Below, in pieces: positions 8,958 through 21,371 of a stretch of DNA of 64,000 nt. Source of the stretch: Paraphysomonas bandaiensis (lineage: Eukaryota; Chrysophyceae); the NCBI GenBank assembly GCA_965644295.1, contig CBFFRP010000371.1, positions 124,001-188,000 on the forward strand. The letters are read 5' to 3'. A model generated the notes under the pieces. It worked only from the letters and a program-made list of their open reading frames with translations, ran no database searches and had not been told where the DNA came from. The first letter of the stretch is position 1. Each line of letters begins with the position of its first letter. The position numbers and the translations under genes were made by a program.

Positions 8958-10628
8958 ATGAAGATGATGGAAATAAGGGATGACAAAGAGACAACATCAA
9001 CTAATCTTCTTACTAAAGTTCAAGCTGCATCAGCTAATGCACGTGAAAGGGCCTCATATGATAAACCTAAAGTAAAATATCCCAGTGATGATAAATACTA
9101 TATATATATTATAACTGCAGTTGCAGCTATTAATAGTTGCAATCTTGGTTATGATCAATCTATAATTGCATCTGTTGGTCCTCTTTTACTTGATCAGACT
9201 CAGTTTAAAGTAAGTGAAGTGCAGCTTGAGGTGTTTATTGGTATCTTGGATTTCGCATCATTGCTCGGTGCAGCCACATCAAATATTGTCGCAGATAAAT
9301 ACGGAAGAAAAGGATGTTTGCGGTTTGCTGCTATTATATTTGCTGTCAGTGTTCTGGGTATGGCTATTTCTCAGGATTATGCCACTCTTCTCACTTTTCG
9401 TTTTTTGACTGGTATTGGTGTTGGTATCGGCCTGAGCATCGATCCAATGTATATTGGAGAGGTTGCACCAAGTGAAAAGAGAGGCAAGCTTATATCCTGT
9501 GCAGAATTGGCGATCAATATCGGAATATTACTGGGGTTTGCGTTTGGGGCAGCCCTCCACGGATTGGCAAAAGATTTAGGTTGGCGGATCATGCTCGCCC
9601 TCGGAGCCCTTATGCCAGTTATTCTACTTATTCTACTATTATACATGCCTGAGACACCTCGCTGGCTTGTACTCAATGGTCGGGAGGCCGAGGCTGAGCA
9701 AGTCCTTAAGGATGTCTACGACAACGGGGTAGATACTGCGGAAATGTTGGTCGGAATCAAAGAATCTATTGCGAGGGAGCAGGCGTTGAACGCCACTCAT
9801 GGAGGTTGGGAGGCCATATATCGCCCGACTCCCAGTATGCGTCGGTCATTGGTAGCTGGTTGTGGACAGGGTGTTCTTCAGCAGCTTTCGGGTATTGAAG
9901 TTATGATGAACTACTTCGTTTTTCTCTTTAGAAAAGCTGATATTCATGTGAATGCCTATATATACCTCGTGGTGTTTGGTTTTTTGAAACTCATTACTGT
10001 CGGAGCTGTTGCCCCATTGTTTGATTCTCCACATTTTGGTAGGAAAAAGATGCTTGTGATATCTGGTATTGGTGTGAGCATATCGATGTTTGTGTTCGCT
10101 GTCGTGTACTCTCCCACTTTCTCTGATGCTACCTGGAGAGGACCGATCCTTATAGCCACCATGTTTTTCTATGTGACTATATTTTCTGTTGGTTACGGCC
10201 CTGGGACATGGATTGTAATTGCAGAAGTGTTTCCTACTCACCTTCGTGCAAAGGGTGTGTCAGTGGCAACATTCTCCAATCGAGTTATGGCCACACTTGT
10301 ATCTGGTACTTTCCTTTCCTCCGCCCGTTACCTGTCATACTCGGGCGTGTTTGCTGTGCTTTTGTTATGTGGTATTGCCAGTATATTGTTTATCATATTT
10401 TTCATTCCAGAGACACAGGGTGTGTCTCTCGAAGACATGGCCCAAGCCTTCGGTGAGGCCAGTAACCATTCCTCGGCTGCTGCACAAAGTGTGTTGGAAG
10501 ATGGGGATGGGGATGGGGATGAGGAAAATAACAGCAATTCTACCCTACAGATTGAGGATTCGAAAGGCGATGATAAGAATATCACATCTCCACTGCACGG
10601 AAACTCTCAGGAAGGAGGCACCGCATAA
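8958..10628 (+). CDS. MFS sugar transporter (sugar porter family)
   Basis: Proton-coupled or facilitative sugar or polyol carrier in a cell membrane; the substrate cannot be read from sequence. It is a single exon of 556 residues. About 60 cytosolic residues precede helix 1. Family marks appear in order: DKYGRKG after helix 2, RFLTGIGVGIGLSIDP then YIGEVAP at helices 4-5, PETPRWL before the central loop, QQLSGIEV at helix 7, a second GRK loop (HFGRKKML), GYGPGTWIVIAEVFP then LRAKG at helices 10-11, and PETQGVSLEDM after helix 12. All key residues of sugar porter signatures 1 and 2 are present. The C-terminal tail is acidic with a GDGDGDE run encoded by a short GGGGAT repeat. The first ATG (8958) and two more within four codons make the start near certain. 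An AATAAA-like string lies at 10782-10788. Confidence 0.92.
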   Translation: MKMMEIRDDKETTSTNLLTKVQAASANARERASYDKPKVKYPSDDKYYIYIITAVAAINSCNLGYDQSIIASVGPLLLDQTQFKVSEVQLEVFIGILDFASLLGAATSNIVADKYGRKGCLRFAAIIFAVSVLGMAISQDYATLLTFRFLTGIGVGIGLSIDPMYIGEVAPSEKRGKLISCAELAINIGILLGFAFGAALHGLAKDLGWRIMLALGALMPVILLILLLYMPETPRWLVLNGREAEAEQVLKDVYDNGVDTAEMLVGIKESIAREQALNATHGGWEAIYRPTPSMRRSLVAGCGQGVLQQLSGIEVMMNYFVFLFRKADIHVNAYIYLVVFGFLKLITVGAVAPLFDSPHFGRKKMLVISGIGVSISMFVFAVVYSPTFSDATWRGPILIATMFFYVTIFSVGYGPGTWIVIAEVFPTHLRAKGVSVATFSNRVMATLVSGTFLSSARYLSYSGVFAVLLLCGIASILFIIFFIPETQGVSLEDMAQAFGEASNHSSAAAQSVLEDGDGDGDEENNSNSTLQIEDSKGDDKNITSPLHGNSQEGGTA

Positions 10629-11121
10629 GGAAGTTTACATAAACACGAAAAGTTTACGTATTGTGTTGTTTTGCAGAGCTACGCATTGTGTGTCGCTGCC
10701 AGTTTGAGTTAAAGAGGTTACGAGAATTTTGTAGTGGTCATATTAGTTCGCTGTGCTCTGTGTAGAGGAGCAGAAGTCATTAAATAAAACGACCGATCTT
10801 CGTAAAGTTAAATGTTTGGATGAACCTTTTTTCGATACGTACATCTTGATAACTAGTTTTAACATGGGGTATTAGTTACTAGAATACTGCTGTTAGTATA
10901 TTTTTTCTGCCATTAACAACTAAATGCAATGCTGTGGAGACGTTTATTGAAAGACAATTTGTTCTTTATCTCTCTGCGAGTGGCAGTGTTAGCTATAATT
11001 GCTCATCTAGATGGTCTACAATCTACAATCACAATGTATACTGTATACCGTGGCCGCGCATTGTGTTCCATACCTCAATTAAATATTGAATATAGAAATG
11101 TAGAGGTTATAATACTATTAA
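10629..11121. other. Convergent 3' intergenic region
   Basis: Region between the 3' ends of the sugar transporter and the eIF2B alpha gene. No coding sequence is supported. Confidence 0.4.
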
Positions 11122-12322
11122 TTACTGGTAGAGTCTAATAAGTTCATCTGACACCGCAGCAGGAGTTAGCACACCGAGATCTGTGAATAGTAGAGTAATA
11201 TACTCAGCAGGGGTAAAGTCAATCACCGGCACATGAGCAGTTATAGGCGCACTCTGTTCCCCAACTGTAAAATCAAAGCATGTAGCTTTGGATCCAGTAT
11301 CACTCAGATCAGTAGCATCTTTCTGGGAAAGCGGGTACATACGGGAGAATTTGTATGACTCGACGGCGACATAGAATGGTTTCTTCATAGTTTTGGCTAT
11401 CATGGCTACTTGGAAAGTACCCGCCTGTAGACATAGTCGCTCACTGAAAATATATATACACAGAAGATATAATTCCAAAAACAAACAGTACTAACTTTAT
11501 TCACAATGCCTCCGTTTTCCATTACCCCCTCCGCGCCCACTATACATAGATCTGTCCCCTCCATGGCAATTCCTACAGCACAGTCGGCCACAAGAGATGT
11601 GGGGATTCCAGCAGCTGAATAAACTGCTGCTGCCTGATGCCTAAAAATATTGTATAAGACAAACATATCTCATAACTTTTACGTCAGAGCACTAGATTCC
11701 CTATTTTTGGTATGAACGTACCCATCCCCATTAGATCCAGCCTCGGTGACAATAATATTGAACTGAGTTTTTTCTGCTGCCTTAAGAAGTAGAGCCATCA
11801 CCACCCTTGAGTTGCCATGTGTCAACACAGTGTAGCCGTCTTGTATGAAAGAATGTCCTATATGGGAAATAGATGCACGACTGGATTCGGACATTCCTAA
11901 GTAATATTTTCAGTAATATTTCAAGGAAAATCAAAGTTTGTCGATACCTGCGAAACTCTCCCCCCTCCGAATGAGTTCATTTTTACACACCTCAAATTCC
12001 TGTTCACATGTTAACACTTAACGATGTTGTAATATTGTCAACATACAGTATACTCTAGAAAAGATCGAGTCACATATTTCATAAACAAGTCACAGCCAGA
12101 TCCCAGCGATATCTTCGTCTTTCCCATTAAATCCTCAGAACTACATTCTTTCAATTCTGATATAGCTGATCTAAGTTCTTGTTCCAGTTGCATCCATGTA
12201 GTTCCTTTACTTTTTTTAATAACTGACACTAATGTCTTCATTGCACATACAGGTACAGCTACATCTCGTTGTAAGAGATCTTTAAACTCAGATAAACAAT
12301 CGTTATGATCTAATTCAGTCAT
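11122..12322 (-). CDS. EIF2B1: Translation initiation factor eIF2B subunit alpha
   Basis: Regulatory subunit of the eIF2 guanine-nucleotide exchange factor, which senses phosphorylated eIF2 in the cytosol. Five exons on the minus strand: 12322-12047, 11999-11948, 11896-11722, 11640-11496 and 11424-11122; all introns are GT-AG, 47-81 bp. The joined product is 316 residues, close to the family's roughly 305. Conserved blocks in order: [16 protein letters not shown] near residue 30, then [39 protein letters not shown] where other family members have [42 protein letters not shown] and [19 protein letters not shown] near the C-terminus. The acceptor of the last intron was chosen at 11425 because it joins NK to [11 protein letters not shown], matching the family; an earlier AG would give a stop. 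The Rossmann-fold NGG and DLGVLTP motifs are intact. Confidence 0.93.
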
Positions 12323-12895
12323 ATCTTTTTAAAAGAAATTATTAAAGTAATTGTTAATCAATTGCTTTGTTAATGTGTCTTAAGAACCATATGCATGTCA
12401 TATGACCTTAATTATAAGTACTGGAGTATTGAGTATTGGGATTAAAAAAATTTCGGTAAATATGTAAAAAATTCCTATATATGTAATTCTCTATATAATA
12501 TATGTAAAATAATTGCGTAATTTTTTTATTTGTAATTTTGTCTCTACTATATGAACTAAATATATGATCCATCCAAATAGCTTTACTGAAATATCACGTC
12601 TCTTCAAGATGCGATCTGATTGTCATATATTGCGACATGGATGTGAAGTGGATGTTATTGAATATATAGTGACTTCTCCATCCTATTCAATACATACAGA
12701 CATATCCATACCACTTGTACTTGTAGTATAGTATCATCTATACATACCACACTTATCTATATATATATACATACAATTCAAGAGGTCTTATATATCTTAC
12801 TAGTGTGAATTTATAGGAGGATTATATATAATTATTTATCACTTTCTAAGATATTTTGAATACACCTCATTCAATTCTTTACATAATTTCATATT
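12323..12895. other. Divergent promoter region
   Basis: About 570 bp between eIF2B alpha (minus) and the helical-repeat gene (plus). AT-rich, with TATATA strings near 12740-12770 and 12820-12830. No gene seen. Confidence 0.4.
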
Positions 12896-15800
12896 ATGGA
12901 GTGTCGGTTTGTTCGTTTTCGATATGGACCAAGTGTACAAACTGTAGCTATTTATCCAGGTCTTCCTGCTGATGAATTTACTAAAATATTACGTACAGTA
13001 TTACCTGTAGTTGGTTCAATTGTTGGACTACAAGGAGAGGTCAGACATTCATATTATTCTTTATATCTTTAACTGTTTTACTTTCATAGAATGGAGCTGT
13101 TATTCCATTATCTCTTGCCTGTCATAATCCTAATGTATTAACAGGCTCTATGTATGTCTTACTCGTTGCTGATAACAGTACATCTTCTCTTGAATCTGGG
13201 GAAGTTGTATCGAGTGAACCTTCTGCACCACCGCTAACAGTGGAATCCGCAGAAGCTCCACAGAGGTGTGAGAATCTCGGTGGGCCAGCCCCCCCACTGC
13301 GCCCGTCAGAAGACCCCGTCTACGACGATGAACTCACAGGTACTATCAATATTGAATTTTTACGTCTGTATTGTGCTCCATTAATAATTGAATCAGCTGA
13401 AGATGCCCAACTCGCGGATAACACGATGGACGAACTCCTTCGTTTCATTGCGGGTTTGCGTGTAAAAAAGATAATAAAGAAGGCAGAGGCCGATGCTCTG
13501 GAAGAACTTCTTTTCAACAACAGGTAGCTTTACCTTGAATTTAGTTTTTTACATTATATATCTGCTTCTATAACTAATTCTTGCACTGACCCTTTTAGTT
13601 CTTTGGTGTTTGCTGCGTACTCCGTCGCCAAGAGCGCTGGTGACGCGCAGTACCTTGCTGAAGTATGCAAGGACATTGCTCACAGCATGATGACTTCTGC
13701 GGGTCAATCCGCATGTGCTGCCCAAGAAGACGTCCTTCAATGCTGCGATCAGCTTTACATCAACAGCAAAATCACTGAGAATCAGCTACTATACCTGCGT
13801 CACCTGGTGCTTATTCGTGATGAGGACGTCGCACAGCTCTATGACGACTTCCAGGAGTCTGGACAGGTGGAGAGCCTGCTCCGCAGTCTCTATCGCTTGG
13901 CCAACGTTCACCCAAGGTCTGTCATGGATGCAGACGGAGATTATGAGAAAGATGATAGCAGCGAAGAAGATTATGGTGATTTCGACTCTGAGTCATCTAG
14001 TGAGAGCTATCCGGATCGACAGCGCAAGTTGTCTCAACCGACGCAGGAGCAAATAGAGCCTCTGCAATCAATGACTCAACAATCTCGCCCCCAGGACTCG
14101 AAGCGTGGAGGAAAGCAAGAGGCAAGCGCTATGGTAACAACTCTCAATGGGGTGTTGTCATTGATGCTTAGAGCGGGAGACGTAACTCCTGTAGAGGCAA
14201 TGTTGCTGAACCACATGATTGCCTCAGATAACGAATACATAAACGCAGCATATGAACTCTTCCAAGCTGATGGTGATCTTAGTGAGCTTCAGGACACGAT
14301 GATGCGATGTGCGAAGCTGGAAATGCGAAGGCGTAATGACGAAGTCGATAGACAACAGAAGGCCCTCCAGCAAGCAAGTGATCGCAATGAACAAAGAAAG
14401 GCGATGCTCAGCAACAACCGCACTCAATCTCCTAGCACGGAGGAGGATGAGCAGGAACAGGAGGATGAACAGGAAAGTGATAGCGAAGACGAGGACTCTC
14501 CGTCAGGTTCGGAGCAACTAGACGTCTTACTAGGTGCTATGGGCATTAAGAACTCTTGGCAAGGCAGTGTTCCACCTCGTTTTGTACTCGCAGTGTTTGC
14601 AGCTGCGCAGAAGCGTCTTCTTGGAATTGGACAGGCGCGTGCACTGTGTGATCTCTATCAAGCCCAGTACGATCTTGTCCGTGCAGCGTGGGAGGTTTTC
14701 AATGTACAAGGGGATGTAGTGGACTTCACCGACACTCTGCGTCGTATAGTGAGGGACTTGAACTTTAAAGATGACGGAAATGTCGACCTAGCGGTTACTG
14801 ATGGGGACGAAGGAATTCAAAGCGGTGCAGCAGGGAGACAGGCGACTGTCATGCAAGCGGTTCGTGAAAGCGAGCAGCGTACTCAGGCTGCCAGGGATAA
14901 TAAAGCGGAGGCCCTACAGGCAGTTGCTGAGGCCAAGCGGGAGCTACTGAAACATTCTTTGGAAATTATGGTCAAGCAGGGTTTAGTGACCCCCACAGCG
15001 GCGTCAGGACTCTATGAACGCGCCCTACGAGGAGATCCCTTGACGGATGCGGCTATTGAAGGCTACGCTGGGGACCGTAATATCATGGAATTTTTAGATA
15101 CTCTTCAGATTTTAGCTAATAACACTCCAGAAGACCTCGACCGCATAATGAGGGATGCCATTAAGCTGGAAGCTGAAGCAGCGGCTGGTATCAATGGCCA
15201 GCAAGATGACAGTGAGAGTGGATCCGATAGGGAACGTGTGGAAGTGCTAGATGAACAGGAAGATGATGAGGATGGTGACGATGGCGACGACGGCGATTTA
15301 GACCGCGCTCAGATTGAACTTAGATCGTTTATTACCCGGCTTGTTAAAGATGGTGCAATTGATCGACACGTATACACTGTTCTGCTGAAGCTTATTATCT
15401 CCCGAGATGACCGAGTGATGGCCGCTCACGATGTGTACAGGTACACACGAATAGCTGTCTGGATTGTAGAAATGTAATGTATTGTGCTTTCTGTGCAGGG
15501 ATTTTGGAGATGAGGAGGACCTTATTGACTCTCTAGTTCGGGTGGCCCGCAAGGAGAACCTCAAACGTCAGGAGTCTGATGATAAAGGCATTGAAATGAG
15601 CTCTCTTGGATCTCGTGCTCCCACCACAAGTGGGAAGGCAACGACGAAGAGTCCTGGTATGGAGGTCGAAATGACCACAATGAACAAGCAGGATGGATCT
15701 GATGAAGAATCAGAAGAGGAAGAAAGTGGAGATGAGGGGCCGGGTCTATTTAATTCGGATGAACAGAAAAGCATCTTGCAAACCCTGGCCAAGTACGTTT

Positions 15801-16727
15801 ATATTGTATATAAGCTTGAGTGACATTGATTTTCGAAGTGTAGAATATAATTGTATGCCTCTATCTAATCTGTTTTGTAGTGCTGGTGTGCTCACTGCGG
15901 ATGCTTTGGACCAGCTGTGTGACATGGCGGACGACGGCGACCGCACACTTAAGCGTATCTTCCGCCAGTACGAGCAGACAAAGGATGTGTATCTTCTGAT
16001 TGAAAACCTGAAGCGTTCAGTTGAAGGATCAGACGAATCGGGCAGTGGCGACAGCAGCAACGGAGGGGATGATACAGATGATGGCAGTGATAATGATGAG
16101 AAACAAGCTCTCGACGAAGATGAGAGAGAAAGCATCGAGACAAGGTTTCTGGGCATCATACAGGGCATGAATTTGTCGCATCTGGAAACTGCCGCATTAA
16201 GATTGGCTATTGCTCGGGACGATGATTCCATACGATCTGCTTTAGAGGCTTTCCGTGCTAGTCGCAACGAAGAGGTTCTAATGGAGACCTTAAGAGAAGT
16301 GGCTCGTCGGACGATCAGTGATACCCTTACAGAGGCGGGGTATGATGGGGTTGAGGGTGATGAAGATGAAGTTCCTAATGGCCAGCGTCAGCGGAATGAT
16401 CGTGACGACGAGAGTGATGAGAACGAGGAGGGCGATGATGATGAGGGTGATGAGAACGATGAAGATAATGAGGACGATGAGCCCGCGGAGGAAGACCGTG
16501 GTCTCATGTCTACCCAGTCTGCGCGAGACTACATATTTCCTATCCTTTTGTCCGAACTTGTTAAAGAAAATGTCATGACTTCTGAGGATGGCGCGGTTCT
16601 GAAGACTCTCTTTGATAAAGGCGATGTCGTGGTAAACGCAGCTCTGGATGTGTATGATCTCGACAGCGACATGGCGGAGTTGGTAGACACTCTCCAGAGG
16701 GTAGTCACGGCCTCTAGGGGGCAGTAG
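12896..16727 (+). CDS. Large acidic helical-repeat protein, unknown function
   Basis: Five exons: 12896-13039, 13090-13523, 13599-15440, 15499-15792 and 15881-16727, all GT-AG, joined product 1186 residues. Residues 1-75 form a small globular domain (VRFRYGPSVQTVAIYPGLPA, then IPLSL and GSMYVLLV) of a kind I remember at the N-terminus of many stramenopile proteins. The rest contains about nine units of roughly 60 residues with the plan L..L...G.I......L..L....D..V..A...F...GD...L.DTL.R.A, for example AAYELFQADGDLSELQDTM and VVNAALDVYDLDSDMAELVD. They are predicted helical and separated by highly acidic linkers rich in D, E and S (13940-14000, 14440-14510, 15200-15300, 16020-16140, 16340-16500). 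No catalytic motif is visible. A scaffold role is only a guess. The acidic linkers make strong antisense shadow frames, which I discard. Confidence 0.8.
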
Positions 16728-17225
16728 ACTAGCATTAGTGTTCCTTCGTTCTTCGCATGGAGTTTGAATGTATCATCATCATTTCATAGCGAATCTGTTA
16801 TTCACTGTTGCGTTCAAACTCTCCGAGAAACCTTGTCTTCAGTTCTAATACTACTGATTAATGCTTGTCGTGTAGTTTTAGCTTGTCGATCAACAACCAT
16901 GATAATAATATAGCATGTTTCTATTTTAGATATTCTTCGCATTATTATATTTATAGTGGACATATAATGATATAATGACTGGACCACAGATTCGTTTCCA
17001 CTCAAACATGGGAGCATACTCTAGCCATCCATTAATGAAAATGCAACCATTGTACACATGCATATTATGTTCAGAGAACGAAGAAGAGTGGAGTCCTGTC
17101 TATGAAATATCTCTTTTTCTATACTCTAACTTTGCTTTGACCTGATCTTTGCTGTGTGACTTCATCGTTCTGTAGTTATATGCGAGATGCGAGAACAATT
17201 TACAACTATAGTTATATTTTACCAC
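16728..17225. other. 3' flank, no gene seen
   Basis: AT-rich sequence after the helical-repeat gene, without recognisable coding sequence. Confidence 0.35.
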
Positions 17226-17335
17226 GGGCAATAAGGAGGCTATATCGTCCCGCGCTCAAAATTTTGAAACGAGGGCGAAAAGCCCGAGTTTTAAAATTTA
17301 GACAAGGGACGATACTCCTTATCCCTAGGTTAAAT
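17226..17335. repeat. Foldback element (near-perfect inverted repeat)
   Basis: The left arm (17226-17276; ATAAGGAG, ATCGTCCC, TCAAAATTTTGAAAC and GAGGGC) pairs with the right arm (17282-17335; GCCCGAG, TTTTAAAATTT, GGGACGAT, CTCCTTAT) across a 5-base loop. Both arms are about 50 nt with few mismatches and small offsets. It could be a foldback transposon remnant, a MITE or a cruciform or hairpin RNA source. Confidence 0.65.
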
Positions 17336-17963
17336 TGTAGCTTATCCTCATGACGTTGAAAAGTTAATATTACATGTATAACTATTTGTAGCATGCTTGC
17401 TGCTAACAGTAATAACACAAATGAGAACTCATATAGTTTCAAATCAATGATATGTATGCTGTAAGTGTGATGATAAATGTAAACTGTTGAAGGTGAGAGA
17501 GAGGCTTATTGTTGCCTTAATTAGCATCATCATCACATTTATATACAGCAGGCTTTACCTCTGCAAGTGCACCTGATCGAAAGATGTGTGTATGATATGA
17601 GACACAAAATATCCTGAGAAGCACGATATGGCTCCAACCCTGAAACAACTGGGTGCCACTGCTCCTAAACACTTATATAGCATCAGATATGGTACTTAAA
17701 CTATCCTGTAATATTCTTGTAGTTGTTTCGAATCCTGGATATGAAGACAGATCACTTGCACTGACCTCATTATGATCTTCTACAGCAGTCGAAGGATGGA
17801 ATATAACTTGGAGTTAGATTATCTGCTCTTGATATTTTGCTCATGATTGTGGTTTCTCTATAATTGTGTACTGTAATGATATCACGTACATATGACTGTC
17901 ATTATCATAATGAAGATAGAAGTGAGCTTCTGTTGAACCGAATATTGAAGTTGAATGTCTCTA

Positions 17964-18035
17964 TTTGCCCGGTGCTGATATGAGCGCCCTGTTGAGTCGA
18001 AATCAGGTCAAAAAAAAGCTTTTTTTGAGACAAAA
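17964..18035. repeat. Dispersed repeat fragment, copy 2
   Basis: Matches 1872-1940 in the same order (GGTGCTGATATGAG, CTGTTGA, ATCAGGTC, A-run, ACAAAAT, GATAA). By-eye comparison only. Confidence 0.4.
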
Positions 18036-18408
18036 TGGGGATAAGTATATAACTAAACTTGACTAGAGTTGAATCATTTATTACTTTGACTAGCTATTTA
18101 CACCAAAAATAGAAAATAGTATGACTAGGTCATTCCACCAATTTCACTAGGTTGAATATAATATTTCCCCAAGAAGTACAATAATGAAATATATGGATGA
18201 TTGGGAACAGCAAGTTAAAAAAAAGTTGAAAGAAATGTTGCCTAATTCATTTGAACTAGTTCAGGATGGATGGACCTGAGAAGGCGTTTTCTGTTGGCCA
18301 GAACTGATGAAGAAGATGATGGTGTCGACTCACTGACAAGAAGACACCAAGAGCACCAAGAACAAAAGCGACTATGCTCGACGAATCCAACTAAGTACCG
18401 CTGCTTGA

Positions 18409-18603
18409 AGCATATTTATTTCTGCCCACTCATATCCGAATGATTGTGAGGTAGAAGGGACACACATAATGTCGCTTGTGTTGACATCACTGGGCTCTGA
18501 CATATAAACAAGAATCCGGGATTGGGCTCACCTCAAGGGTAACCGGGGTGTTGAGCTACTTGCTGAAATCAAGCATCCAAGCTGTTCACCTTAAAGACTC
18601 TAG
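18409..18603 (-). repeat. Dispersed repeat with coding conservation, copy A
   Basis: One of four related sequences in the window. The minus strand encodes SDVNTSDIMCVPSTSQSFGY then EWAE, matching copy B (KDVYTSD...VPCTTHAFGYEW). Upstream on that strand it shares AAGGTGAACAGCTTGGATG with copies C and D. Because the resemblance is at protein level, the ancestor probably encoded a protein. No family recognised. Confidence 0.55.
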
Positions 18604-19341
18604 AATATAGTAGTCAAGCTATCAGGAATATCAAGAGCTCAGGGAGCTGCAGTAGTTCCATACTGTAAACTACAGTTAGCATCTCCATATATGATGATCT
18701 CATCAATGGGGACATCCACAATATACATACATACCTTACACTCTCACTGTAAACATAATCTTCTTCATTCTTGTAGATATACATACACTCATGCCTCCGG
18801 ATCATATGGACTATCCATGAGGCATCAGAGGTACAAAATACATACATAATTCGCAATAAAAACATATGGATTTATATGCAAAAGTCGGGATTTATATTGG
18901 ATTTTCTAGGATTTACGATTTTACGTCCAGAGTTTTTTTTTAAATCACGGACTCCCCTATACATCTTACAGTGGTATAAAAGTAGCATATTTCCTCTATA
19001 CAAAAACAACAATCAAAATTTTACGTGAATTTCATATGAACTAAAAACAAAACATCAAAAAAACATGATATCAAAATAGCACACAATTATCCTCATATCC
19101 GCTATCTAAACGGCTAGAAACAGTATACTAGTAGTTTATCCCAACTTTTATAAGATATTTAGACATCTCTAGTTGAAAAAACGTGGAAGTTTGTATATAA
19201 ACCACAAAATATGGACCAAACTTTTGTATCTCAATCCAGTCCATGTATGTCTTGTTCTTACATTGCAGTCATGGCTTACTGGCGTCCTTACAATATAAAG
19301 ATACTATAAGTTCAAATCTCTTATATATGACTTGTTTCAAT

Positions 19342-21371
19342 ATGAAAGGAATGAATGAAACAGAAAAGAAATCATCTTCTGAGAGTGTTTTAGGGATTTT
19401 AAAGGGGGTTGGAGAGTCTATAGCCGCCTATCGTCCCCCTTTGATTGAATGGTTGTCGGAATATTCAGTAAATGATTTATATAATGATATGAATGCGGGT
19501 GTTACAGTGTTTGTCTTGTCGGTGCCACAGGGAATGGCTTATGCATTGCTCACTGGTGTTCCTCCTGTGTATGGTCTCAACTGCGGTACAGTGCCATTGA
19601 TAGTGTATACTCTCTTAGGCAGTAGCCGGCAACTATCTTTAGGAGCTATGGCACTAACCTCTCTACTTTCTGCTGAAGTTGTTAGTGGTTTAGGATACGA
19701 ACCTGAATCAAATGACTATATCTATGCCACTCAGTCTCTTGCTTTATTGACTGGCATATGCTTAACACTGATGGGTGTTCTTCAAATGGGTAATTTAACT
19801 AAATTGTTATCCCCATCGGTCTTGAATGGTTTCATTACTGGTGGTGCAGCTGTTATACTTTTATCTCAGTTGAAGTATATTTTCGGATTGTCTGTTAATC
19901 GCGGTGGATATTCTCATGAAACCATATATCGCATATGCGTGAACTTACCGAAGTTGTCACCGTTAGCATTGGCAATCGGTATAGCTTGTGTTATAGTACT
20001 TTTGGGCACAAAGAAGTGGCGTCAGTGGTATAAGAATCAAGACAAATCGACACTCTCAGAGTGGCACAATAAATTGTATATGATATCGAACTCTCCGCAA
20101 TTATTTGTTGTTTTATTCACCACGGTTATTTCTTACGTAGTACATAAGTCGTCCTCGCTGAGTATTCCGATCGTGGGCCATGTGCCAGCTGGTTTAAAGA
20201 CCCCAATACTTGTAGGGTTGGATATTAGATTACTTCCTGGGGCTGTGGCTATCAGTCTTATATCATTTGCTGGTATGCATGCTATATTATGATGACTGTT
20301 CACTACAATGTGATTGCGCTGTATCTTCTAGCTAAAGTGTTATGTCTGCGATGGAGTGATTGACTAAATATGTTATGTTCTGCGCATACATTTTGTATTG
20401 TCTTATTCTTACTTGGTTCAGGCAATTGGGCTGTAGGTAAACAATTTGCCAAAGGCTATACAATATCAGCAGCAAGTGAGCTCTTTGCAACAGGCGCGGG
20501 AAATATAGCGTCATCTATTTTCAATGGTTTTATTGTATCTGGTGGGCTGTCAAGAACTGCTGTCAACGCTGAAGCAGGAGCAGTGACTCCGATGGCTGGG
20601 ACTATTAATGCGATATTCATGATTCTAACAATTCAGTTTTTGACACCACTGTTTCATTTTTTGCCAATGGCCACACTAGGGGCAATTATAATAGTCTCGG
20701 TCCTATCATTGATAGATATTGCTTCTATTAAAAAGGCGTATGATACGAAAAGCTATTCTGATTGTTTCATAATGTGTACCACTTCGTGTGTTGTATTTTT
20801 TCTTGATATTAACATCGGTTTAGTGGTGGGAATACTTCTATCGTTTTTGGTGTTTTTGTACTACAATATATATCCAGATGTAACTTCTGAACCGTTTTTG
20901 CATGATAAGGAAAAGAGCGCTGACATCGACGGCTACGGTAATTTCAATGCTGTAATTAAGACGACAGCACCTTTGTTTTTCGGAAACAGCGAGGTTGTGG
21001 TCGATTTAGCTTTGGACACGCTTCGGGGTATTCATTGTAGCAGTGATATTACTGGTGAAAGTACAGCAATAGTTTTTATGGATGCATCTTCTTGGGGTAG
21101 TCATATTGACATGCCCAGTGTAGAATCTATTCGAAAAATCGCTCAAGAGGCGGAGTCATACGACAAACCTAAACTGAAAATTGGATTCCTCAACCTGCAT
21201 GATAATTGTCTACAAACCCTAGTTAATCATGGAGTTGTTGGCAGTATAGATACGTGCTCCATTGGTTTTGAATTGGTAGTACGTGACTTGCATGCTTACG
21301 AAAATTCAATGCCGCCGCGCGCTCAATATGGAGAAGTTTCATTGGGAGAATGTAAGGAAAGCGCAATTTGA
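19342..21371 (+). CDS. SulP-family sulfate permease with STAS domain
   Basis: Anion transporter of the SLC26/SulP family, probably sulfate uptake across the plasma membrane. Two exons: 19342-20272 and 20422-21371, separated by a 149-bp intron; 626 residues. Family marks: the early signature VPQGMAYALLTGVPPVYGLN near residue 60, then SLGAMALTSLL, NGFITGGAAVILLSQ, AVGKQFAKGYTI just after the splice, GLSRTAVNAEAGAVTPMAG, a loop near ATLGAIIIVSVLSLID, and about 11 hydrophobic segments. After helix 12 the STAS domain occupies about residues 455-610, with AIVFMDASSW at the usual nucleotide-binding edge. The start is the ATG at 19342, because upstream in-frame ATGs (19243, 19327) precede non-family sequence. 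The neighbour across the repeats is APS kinase, which supports sulfate as substrate. Confidence 0.9.

Larger units (their letters stand above)
17336..19341. other. Repeat-rich intergenic region
   Basis: About 2 kb without a supportable gene. It contains two dispersed repeat fragments (17964-18035 and 18409-18603, listed separately), a short inverted repeat (17458-17478 with 17523-17553, TGTGATGAT-type), and AT-rich DNA before the sulfate permease. A plus-strand open frame at 19243-19341 runs into the permease but shows no family similarity. Confidence 0.4.

Noticed and set aside
15746-16267. A 173-codon antisense open frame rich in serine
   Set aside because: It is the shadow of the acidic coding sequence on the plus strand (GAT/GAA codons read backwards as serine and leucine).
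19243-19341. Upstream in-frame extension of the sulfate permease
   Set aside because: The extra 33 residues are unlike the family N-terminus and the sequence resembles untranslated leader.
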